DNA from: Candidatus Anammoxibacter sp.
Lineage (GTDB): Bacteria > Planctomycetota > Brocadiia > Brocadiales > Anammoxibacteraceae
Reading direction: 5' to 3'
Assembly: GCA_021777055.1 (NCBI GenBank)
Contig: JAIQZO010000013.1
Span: 1 to 40,135 of the forward strand
DNA length: 40,135 nt
The notes under the pieces: model-generated
Told to the model about the DNA's origin: nothing
Database searches by the model: none
What the model saw: only the letters and a program-made list of their open reading frames with translations
Shown here: positions 34,423 to 40,135 of the stretch, in pieces
Position numbering within the stretch: the first letter of the stretch is position 1
Layout: every line of letters starts with the position of its first letter
Position numbers and translations under genes: made by a program

Positions 34423-34600
34423 TGAATACAGAATCCAGGAGTCTGAAGCCAGAATAATAGAAAACATGATTTAGAGAAAATGCAAACTAACTCTTAAGAT
34501 TAAAGACATGGTAAAATGATAACGAACTTATGCTTTATTCTGGATTCTGTCTCCTGAATTCTGTATTCCAAACTTGTTTGCGGCCTCGCCGCATTATGAT
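34423..34600. repeat. dispersed repeat family A copy 3, near-complete hairpin form
   Basis: Left end TTGAATACAGAATCCAGGAG and AGAATAATAGAAAACATGAT match copy 1 at 1249. Right end TTCTGGATTCTGTCTCCTGA, ATTCTGTATTCC is the complement of the left end, so the whole unit can fold back. The tail TTGCGGCCTCGCCGCATTAT matches 1389. Confidence 0.65.
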
Positions 34601-34615
34601 ATTTAACGATTAATT

Positions 34616-34632
34616 ATAAGGCACAGCCTTAT
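34616..34632 (+). promoter_or_regulatory. small hairpin over the ribosome-site region
   Basis: ATAAGGC-ACA-GCCTTAT, a perfect 7-bp stem ending 4 nt before the ATG at 34637 and containing the only AAGG. If that start is used, folding would hinder translation; if ATG 34676 is used it would be a leader hairpin. Confidence 0.45.
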
Positions 34633-34636
34633 AACA

Positions 34637-35941
34637 ATGCGTAAAAAAGCAAAGTTTTCACAGGGTAAAAATATTATGATAGCAGAAACAGATAGGCAAG
34701 AACAGCGAAGGTTTTTCAGCGAGCAGTTTCAAAAACGTATAAAAAAGTCACGGGGTTACAGCCCACTTAAAAGCTCTATTGCTAGAGAGAGGGCAATGTA
34801 TAAATTATTAATGGAAAGCTTTAGAGATAACTCTACTGTTATCTGGAAGAGCACGTTCTTCCCGTCTGAAATTATCTATGCCATGGATGCAGTTCCTTTA
34901 TATATTGAAAGCTTCAGCGCCATCGCATCGGCGGTCGGCCTCTCAACAAAGATACTCCATGCATCAGATAAAGCAGGTTTTTCAAAAGATTCCTGTACAT
35001 TCCTCCGGGGTGTTATGGGCGCATCAAATAACAATATACTTCCAAGGCCGGATGCCCTAGTCTCATCATCTTATTACTGTGACGGAGACCCAAAGATATT
35101 TGACATATTTGCAGAAAAATATAAAAAACCTCATTTTTATCTACACGTCCCATATGAAACAGACACAGATGAATCCGTCGAGCTCCTTGCAGAACAACTG
35201 GAAGAGATAGCCTTTAATCTGGCTCGTGAAACAGGTAAAGAGTTCTCTGTTGACAAGCTGGGAGAGATCATTGAAAACTCCAACGAAGCGCACATAAACC
35301 TGCAAAAAGCAATGGAGATCAGAAAACAAGCTCCTTCCGTTGTCTTGGGAGGTGAGGCAATAGATTATATTGCCGGAATATCTCAACTATGGGGATCAAA
35401 ACAAATGGTCAGGATTTCCAAGCTGCTTTATGAAGAGTTGGCAGAAAGGGCGGAAAACGCATATACCCCTGTGGAAGATGAAAAGTACAGGCTTTTGTGG
35501 TGTCACCTCAGGCCGTATTATAATGACGACGTCTTTGATTATCTTGAAATGGAGCATAAAGCGGTTATAGCATTTGAGAATGTAAATCTTATAACATGGA
35601 AAGAGATGGATCCTCAAAAACCTTTTAGATCATTGGCAGAAAAACTATTAACAAGCCCTGGAATTGGCCGTTCGGAAAGGATGACCGCATCGATCTCTAA
35701 AATGGTTTCAGATTACAAGATAGACGGTATCATTTGGATGGCATCATGGGGATGCCGTCACTTTAACAGTTTGTCACAGGTGGTAAAGGATAGTCTCCGT
35801 AAGGAGATGGATATCCCATTTTTTATTTTAGATCTTGAATGTGTAGACCAAACAAATTACTCAGGAGAACAGGTTAGAACTCGCTTGGATGCATTTATAG
35901 AAATTTTAGCAGAAAAAAGACAATTTGCACATATAGAATAA
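34637..35941 (+). CDS. 2-hydroxyacyl-CoA dehydratase-family protein, double-cubane-reductase-like
   Basis: 434 residues (a start at 34676 would give 421). Family features: STFFPSEIIYAMDAVPLYIE (the w..C..P.E segment with Ser where many relatives have Cys), DSCTFLRG with C120, SSYYCDGDPKIF with C148, LLWCHLRPYYND with C289, MASWGCRH with C373, and LDLECVDQ with C402. These are candidate iron-sulfur ligands. True dehydratases and benzoyl-CoA reductases have two different subunits of this kind; only one is encoded here, directly followed by its activase. That fits the homodimeric double-cubane cluster proteins known to reduce small molecules such as acetylene, hydrazine and azide. The physiological substrate is unknown. 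It is stop/start-coupled (TAATG) to the activase. Confidence 0.85.
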   Translation: MRKKAKFSQGKNIMIAETDRQEQRRFFSEQFQKRIKKSRGYSPLKSSIARERAMYKLLMESFRDNSTVIWKSTFFPSEIIYAMDAVPLYIESFSAIASAVGLSTKILHASDKAGFSKDSCTFLRGVMGASNNNILPRPDALVSSSYYCDGDPKIFDIFAEKYKKPHFYLHVPYETDTDESVELLAEQLEEIAFNLARETGKEFSVDKLGEIIENSNEAHINLQKAMEIRKQAPSVVLGGEAIDYIAGISQLWGSKQMVRISKLLYEELAERAENAYTPVEDEKYRLLWCHLRPYYNDDVFDYLEMEHKAVIAFENVNLITWKEMDPQKPFRSLAEKLLTSPGIGRSERMTASISKMVSDYKIDGIIWMASWGCRHFNSLSQVVKDSLRKEMDIPFFILDLECVDQTNYSGEQVRTRLDAFIEILAEKRQFAHIE

Positions 35942-36744
35942 TGATTACCGCAGGAATTGATATAGGGTCCGTATCAACGGAAGTTGTAATAGTTGGCAAT
36001 GATAATGAGATAATTGATTCTGTTGTTGTTGCATCACAAATGGACATGGAAAAGACAGCCAAAGATGCAATGGATGTAGTGTTGGAAAAGTCTGGCCTTA
36101 AAAATGAAAATATCGACTATATAATCGCCACTGGTTATGGTCGCAATAACGTTCCATTTGCAAATAAGGCGGTTACTGAAATTACGTGCCATGCAAAAGG
36201 CGCTCAGTTCCTCTACCCCGGAACCAGGACTATTATTGATATCGGAGGGCAAGATTCAAAAGCAATTGCCATTGCAGATGGAAAAAATGGAAACACAAGA
36301 GTCATAGACTTTGTTATGAATGATAAGTGCGCCGCAGGCACTGGCAGATTTCTTGAGGTTATGGCTGGAGTACTGAACGTTGATGTAAAGGATTTAGGTG
36401 AACTATCTCAGAAATCAACAAAAGAGATATCCATCAGCAGCATGTGTACTGTATTCGCAGAGTCAGAAGTGATATCTCTAATACATCAACGTCTTTCAAA
36501 GGAGGATATTATCAGCGGACTTCACACTGCTATATCACGAAAGGTGTTAAGCCTTGCACAAAGAATACCCATTGAAGATGAAATAACACTAACAGGCGGA
36601 GTTATGAAAAACTCCGGAATGTGCAAGAAACTGATGGAAGAACTTGCACCCGGACGCGTAAACATGCCTGATGACCCACAAATAGCCGGAGCCCTCGGTG
36701 CTGCAATTATTGCCAGGAAATACGTTAATCCCCCCGGTAGTTAG
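35941..36744 (+). CDS. ATP-dependent activase (BadF/BadG/BcrA/BcrD, HgdC type)
   Basis: 267 residues, full length. ASKHA-fold ATPase motifs: AGIDIGSVSTEVV (phosphate 1), IIDIGGQDSKAI (phosphate 2), LTGGVMKNSGM (adenosine). Cysteines for the [4Fe-4S] cluster shared between two subunits are C130 (NDKCAAGTGRFLE) and C169 (SSMCTVFAESEV). It uses ATP hydrolysis to push a low-potential electron into the dehydratase-family partner. Its ATG overlaps the partner's stop codon by one base, so equal expression is expected. cobD follows after 2 bp. Confidence 0.95.
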   Translation: MITAGIDIGSVSTEVVIVGNDNEIIDSVVVASQMDMEKTAKDAMDVVLEKSGLKNENIDYIIATGYGRNNVPFANKAVTEITCHAKGAQFLYPGTRTIIDIGGQDSKAIAIADGKNGNTRVIDFVMNDKCAAGTGRFLEVMAGVLNVDVKDLGELSQKSTKEISISSMCTVFAESEVISLIHQRLSKEDIISGLHTAISRKVLSLAQRIPIEDEITLTGGVMKNSGMCKKLMEELAPGRVNMPDDPQIAGALGAAIIARKYVNPPGS

Positions 36745-36746
36745 AA

Positions 36747-37697
36747 ATGGATTTAACTATCTTAATCGCCTTTCTTTTTGACCAGATTGCGGGAGACCCA
36801 TACTGGTTTCCTCATCCTGTAAGGGGAATTGGTAAACTCATACAGGCAACAGAATTTGCTCTCCGATATCTCCGCGTACATGAAAGAGTCGCTGGCATTA
36901 TCCTTACCATCTTTGTAATAGGAATCACATACATAGCGACATTTCAGATAATATCCTATTCTCATAAATTAGGAAACATATTTCATATTATCACAGGTAT
37001 ATTAATAATCTATTTTACACTTTCAGTTCGCAGTCTAATAAAAGAGGCAAAGAAGATCACCTCTCTGTTAAAGTTGAATGATTTGCATGGCGCAAGGAGA
37101 GAGTTGTCAAACATAGTAGGAAGGGATACCGAGAATTTAGACAGAAACCAGATTATGTGTGCATGTATTGAATCATTGGCAGAAAACATGGTGGACGGAA
37201 TAATATCACCAATGTTTTTTGCGTTTGTTGGCGGCCCACCACTTGCGATGGCCTACAAAGCAGTTAATACACTAGACTCAATGGTAGGTTATAAAAACAA
37301 GAGGTATCTTCGTCTCGGTTGGGCATCAGCCAGGCTAGATGATTTGGCTAACTATATCCCTGCCAGAATAACGTTGGGATTAGTGCCTGTGGCATCTTTT
37401 TTTTGTGGCTGTAAGCCAACAAAATCATTGAAAATTGGCATTCGTGATGGGCGTAAACACCCCAGCCCCAATAGCGGCATCTCTGAAGCCTTGTTTGCCG
37501 GTGCATTGGGAGTACAATTGGGAGGAACCTCTTCATACAAAGGAATAGTTTCCCATAAACCTTTGATTGGTGAAACAGAGGATCCATTGTCATTAAAAAA
37601 AATATATAAGACAATACAAATTATACACATTTCTTCATTGTTAATGATTATCCTCGGATTAACAGTATCTGTAATCATTAGCAACATATCCTTATAA
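36747..37697 (+). CDS. cobD: adenosylcobinamide-phosphate synthase CobD/CbiB
   Basis: 316 residues, usual size. The opening LIAFLFDQIAGDPYWFPHPV with GxxIGKLI is the family hallmark. Four to five hydrophobic segments (e.g. VAGIILTIFVIGITYIATF, LLMIILGLTVSVIISNISL), ARRELSNIVGRDTENLD, CIESLAENMVDGIISPMFFA, AYKAVNTLDSMVGYKN, and DDLANYIPARIT all match. It attaches aminopropanol (or its phosphate) to cobyric acid late in vitamin B12 synthesis, at the inner membrane. It is third in an operon with the dehydratase/activase pair; no other cobalamin gene and no cobalamin riboswitch is seen nearby, so the link is to operon partners rather than a B12 cluster. Confidence 0.95.
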   Translation: MDLTILIAFLFDQIAGDPYWFPHPVRGIGKLIQATEFALRYLRVHERVAGIILTIFVIGITYIATFQIISYSHKLGNIFHIITGILIIYFTLSVRSLIKEAKKITSLLKLNDLHGARRELSNIVGRDTENLDRNQIMCACIESLAENMVDGIISPMFFAFVGGPPLAMAYKAVNTLDSMVGYKNKRYLRLGWASARLDDLANYIPARITLGLVPVASFFCGCKPTKSLKIGIRDGRKHPSPNSGISEALFAGALGVQLGGTSSYKGIVSHKPLIGETEDPLSLKKIYKTIQIIHISSLLMIILGLTVSVIISNISL

Positions 37698-38261
37698 TCT
37701 TTATCCTGACCGTATTGTGTATGGGTTAACAATCCCCCGTTTGCTAAATTATTTTTTTTTATCCTACATTTTTCCATGCCCAAGGATATCAAACATAATG
37801 ACTGCGGTAATGATTACATATCATCCACCAAACCATAAATACGACATCCTAAAATATACTCTACATGTCAATTTGGATGATAGGTCATGTAATAAGACAC
37901 AGGTCTCCGTGAATTTAGCAGAATTAGATACATATCAGAACAGTTTATCATGCCAGTCCGGAATCACTTCTTCACAAAAGAGGCCTTTACCAGGACCTAC
38001 TATTCTTTGCAGAAGGATTAATCAAATATTTACAATATATCCCCTTACACTGCAGTAATACATTTCCTTACATCTCTGTAATATATTTCCTGACACAGTC
38101 GTAATATATTTCCTAATAGCACTTTAATACTAACACCATTAAAATAAAAAAATAAATCCCCTGAGTAAATAACCGATAGTATCTTAAGAAAGAAGTATTA
38201 ATAATTCCAGCCTGGTGGACTGGGATAAACGGTATTATATTACTTATCTAAGGAGATTTGT
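37698..38261. other. intergenic region before the second receptor gene
   Basis: No convincing gene; the frame 37717-38058 lacks a ribosome site. It contains a 23-bp tandem repeat (38055-38123). The last ~100 bp resemble, loosely, the upstream DNA of the left-edge receptor (ATAAATCCCC, CTGGGATAAA, AGGAGATT). Confidence 0.5.
38055..38123. repeat. three tandem 23-bp repeats
   Basis: GTAATACATTTCCTTACATC+TCT, GTAATATATTTCCTGACACA+GTC, GTAATATATTTCCTAATAGC+ACT at 38055, 38078 and 38101. The first 14 bases are nearly constant. It lies 139 bp before the receptor start codon and may be regulatory. Confidence 0.7.
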
Positions 38262-40135
38262 ATGAGCAAAAAAGACATTGTTTCTGTAGCTGGTACTGCT
38301 AAGGATGATACCCCTCAAAGAGCAGAGAAAAAAGGAAGGTTTTCATTAAAAATTGGTGGGAAATTAATCCTGGCCTTTTTATTAGTTGGGCTTCTACCAT
38401 TTGCGGTTATATCAATTTTGTCGCTAATAAGCAGCTCAAGGGCTCTGGAAAAACAGGCTTTCAATAGCCTTCTATCTTCCCGTGAGATCAAGAAAGCGCA
38501 AATTGAACGTTTTTTTGCGGAACGTAAAGGCGATATGGGCGTTCTTGTTGATATGGTTGGTACATTGCGGCAGGAATCCATAAATAAACTGAGTGCTGAT
38601 CGCGATGTGAAACTTGAGGCGGTTGAACGTTACTTTAATACCTCCAGGGACCAGATTATTACATTTTCCGGGAATCAGATGGTTGTCGATGCCATGAAAG
38701 GTTTTTCAACAACCTTTAAAGATGTGCTTAGTGAAACGGAGATGGAAGAAGATAAGCTAACAAATATGCGTCAAGAGCTGATGACATATTACACAGGTGA
38801 TTATGACGGTGAATACAGAAAACAGAATGATGGGAAATCGTCAAAAGCACAAAGTTATTTAGGCCAGCTTGACGACGAGTCAGTGGCCTTACAGTATATG
38901 TATATCAAGGCAAATCACCATCCACTGGGCTCTAAACACATGTTAGACAGTTCTGATGACAGCTCCGGATATAGTGATTTACATGGTAAGATTCACCCTA
39001 TTATCAGGAAATACCTTGAGAAATTCGGTTATTATGACATATTCCTTGTGGACTCAAAGAGCGGTGACATAGTATATTCCGTTTTTAAAGAGCTTGACTA
39101 CGCAACCTCTCTGATAAACGGACCGTACGCGCAAACAAACTTTGGCGAGGCCTTTCGTAAGGCTAATGCAATATCAGATAAAGATGCCTTTGTCTACGTT
39201 GACTATGCTCAGTACGCACCTTCATATGAAGCACCAGCCTGCTTTCTGGCATCTCCAATATACGATGGTAATGAAAAAGTTGGTGTTGCAATGTTTCAGC
39301 TGCCCATTGATAAGCTGAACGAGATAGTAGGACAGCGTTCTGGCCTTGGTGAGACAGGTGAAACCGTGCTTGTGGGAAATGATCTGCTTATGCGTTCAGA
39401 CTCCTATCTTGACCCGGAATTTCATGGTGTAATTTCTTCATTCAAAAAACCTGAAACAGGAAAATTTGATAATATTTCAGTTACCAACGCAATTACCGGA
39501 AAAAAGGGAGCTTTAGTAACTACAGATTATAAAGGAAATCAGGTACTTTGTGCCTATGCACCAGTAAAGGTTTTTGGTGAGACATGGGCAATGGTATCAA
39601 AGATTAATATTTCAGAGGCATTTTGTCCAAAGGACGAAAATGGAGAATACTTCTTTGCAAAGTATGCAGAGAAATACGGATATTACGATCTCTTCTTAAT
39701 AAACCCTGACGGATACTGCTTTTATACCGTATTTAAAGAACCGGACTATCAGACAAATCTGATAAATGGAAAATATAGTAGTTCAAACCTTGGAGAACTG
39801 ATAAGAAAAGTCTCCAGTACCGGTCAGTATGGAATAGCAGATTTTGCCCCTTATGCACCTAGTAATGACGCACCTGCGTCATTTATAGCCCAACCGGTAG
39901 TGAATAATAACAAAGTAGAGCTTATTGTGGGATTGCAGTTATCCTTAGAATCAATTAATACCATTATGCAGCAGCGTGATGGCATGGGCGAGACCGGGGA
40001 AACCTACCTTGTCGGAGAAGACAAACTGATGCGATCAGACTCGTTCCTGGATCCGGATAACCACACAGTTGTGGCATCTTTTGCAAACCCTAATAAGGGA
40101 AGTGTAAACACAGATGCGGCAAATGATGCATTGGC
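38262..40135 (+). CDS. tandem-Cache membrane receptor, C-terminus beyond window
   Basis: ATG at 38262 after AGGAG, open to the window end (624 codons). Cytoplasmic head (about 1-33), transmembrane helix LILAFLLVGLLPFAVISIL near 37-55, a long helical region (about 60-240), then two dCache-like units. Each contains GYYD(I/L)FL, Y(S/T)VFKE, DY.T.LINGxY and GETGET(V/Y)LVG; the GYYD motifs are near 253 and 472, so the sensor is an internal duplication. This layout is typical of methyl-accepting chemotaxis receptors or other membrane sensors for small ligands. The output domain is not in view. Its first ~265 codons are nearly identical with the inverted gene at 1-794. Confidence 0.85.
   Translation, partial: MSKKDIVSVAGTAKDDTPQRAEKKGRFSLKIGGKLILAFLLVGLLPFAVISILSLISSSRALEKQAFNSLLSSREIKKAQIERFFAERKGDMGVLVDMVGTLRQESINKLSADRDVKLEAVERYFNTSRDQIITFSGNQMVVDAMKGFSTTFKDVLSETEMEEDKLTNMRQELMTYYTGDYDGEYRKQNDGKSSKAQSYLGQLDDESVALQYMYIKANHHPLGSKHMLDSSDDSSGYSDLHGKIHPIIRKYLEKFGYYDIFLVDSKSGDIVYSVFKELDYATSLINGPYAQTNFGEAFRKANAISDKDAFVYVDYAQYAPSYEAPACFLASPIYDGNEKVGVAMFQLPIDKLNEIVGQRSGLGETGETVLVGNDLLMRSDSYLDPEFHGVISSFKKPETGKFDNISVTNAITGKKGALVTTDYKGNQVLCAYAPVKVFGETWAMVSKINISEAFCPKDENGEYFFAKYAEKYGYYDLFLINPDGYCFYTVFKEPDYQTNLINGKYSSSNLGELIRKVSSTGQYGIADFAPYAPSNDAPASFIAQPVVNNNKVELIVGLQLSLESINTIMQQRDGMGETGETYLVGEDKLMRSDSFLDPDNHTVVASFANPNKGSVNTDAANDAL

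Larger units (their letters stand above)
33989..34636. other. intergenic region ending in a family A repeat
   Basis: No gene. The last ~200 bp are a dispersed repeat and a hairpin before the dehydratase gene, listed separately. Confidence 0.45.

Noticed and set aside
34637..36744. Classical benzoyl-CoA reductase or 2-hydroxyglutaryl-CoA dehydratase operon
   Set aside because: A second large subunit and pathway genes (CoA transferase, CoA ligase, dehydrogenase) are missing next to it.
36600..36747. Cobalamin riboswitch controlling cobD
   Set aside because: cobD starts 2 bp after the activase gene, leaving no room, and no B12-box-like sequence was seen before the operon.
37717..38058. 113-residue plus-strand ORF after cobD
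   Set aside because: No ribosome site, no protein-like pattern, overlaps AT-rich non-coding sequence and reaches into the tandem repeat.

Overview
The window is AT-rich bacterial DNA with dense housekeeping gene blocks separated by unusually long, repeat-filled and pseudogene-filled stretches. A low-GC planctomycete, possibly of the anammox (Brocadiales, Scalindua-like) type, is my best guess. It rests on a small basic protein at 7656-7952 of a kind I associate with planctomycetes, the abundance of hybrid sensor kinases, and the mix of dehydratase/activase, cobD and HPP genes. This is inference; no marker gene settles it.

Layout. (1) 1-6.5 kb, minus strand: the N-terminal part of a Cache-domain receptor gene, then a two-component operon (PAS histidine kinase and NtrC-type sigma54 activator) preceded by the wreck of a CheB/CheR/PAS fusion gene. 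(2) 7-22.4 kb: an accessory region of decayed mobile DNA. It holds a TIR-domain gene with an integron attC-like site in front of it, an unknown 196-residue gene, a lipoprotein, a proline-rich tandem-repeat protein, a c-di-GMP/hybrid-kinase operon (12.7-16.6 kb), an AAA/DUF4143 ATPase, two kinds of toxin-antitoxin module, and broken second copies of three of these. The right edge is a tRNA-Lys(CTT) gene with a tyrosine-recombinase remnant beside it. Copies of the tRNA 3' half at 19.1 kb and, more diverged, at 8.3 kb look like old attachment sites. (3) 22.7-26.2 kb: a nitrilase, a SIR2-family gene carrying an in-frame TAG, tRNA-Arg(TCG), and several hairpin or MITE-like repeats. (4) 26.3-31.6 kb, plus strand: a tight mfd / 6-phosphofructokinase / HPP-membrane-protein operon, then a TIM-barrel isomerase-like gene and a stray 180-bp pseudogene copy of the phosphofructokinase. 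(5) 33.5-37.7 kb: a small conserved-looking hypothetical, then a tightly coupled operon of a 2-hydroxyacyl-CoA-dehydratase-family protein, its ATP-dependent activase, and cobD. (6) 38.3 kb to the end: a second Cache receptor gene on the plus strand, almost identical over its first ~790 bp to the one at the left edge, so the window is bracketed by inverted repeats.

The strongest oddities are the inverted near-identical receptor genes, the SIR2 gene with an internal amber codon and no zinc cysteines, the dehydratase/activase pair lacking a second dehydratase subunit (double-cubane-reductase-like) and linked to cobD, the attC-like site before the TIR gene, and a 152-bp MITE with perfect 18-bp ends inside a DUF5615 toxin gene. 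No CRISPR array, rRNA or complete transposase gene is visible.
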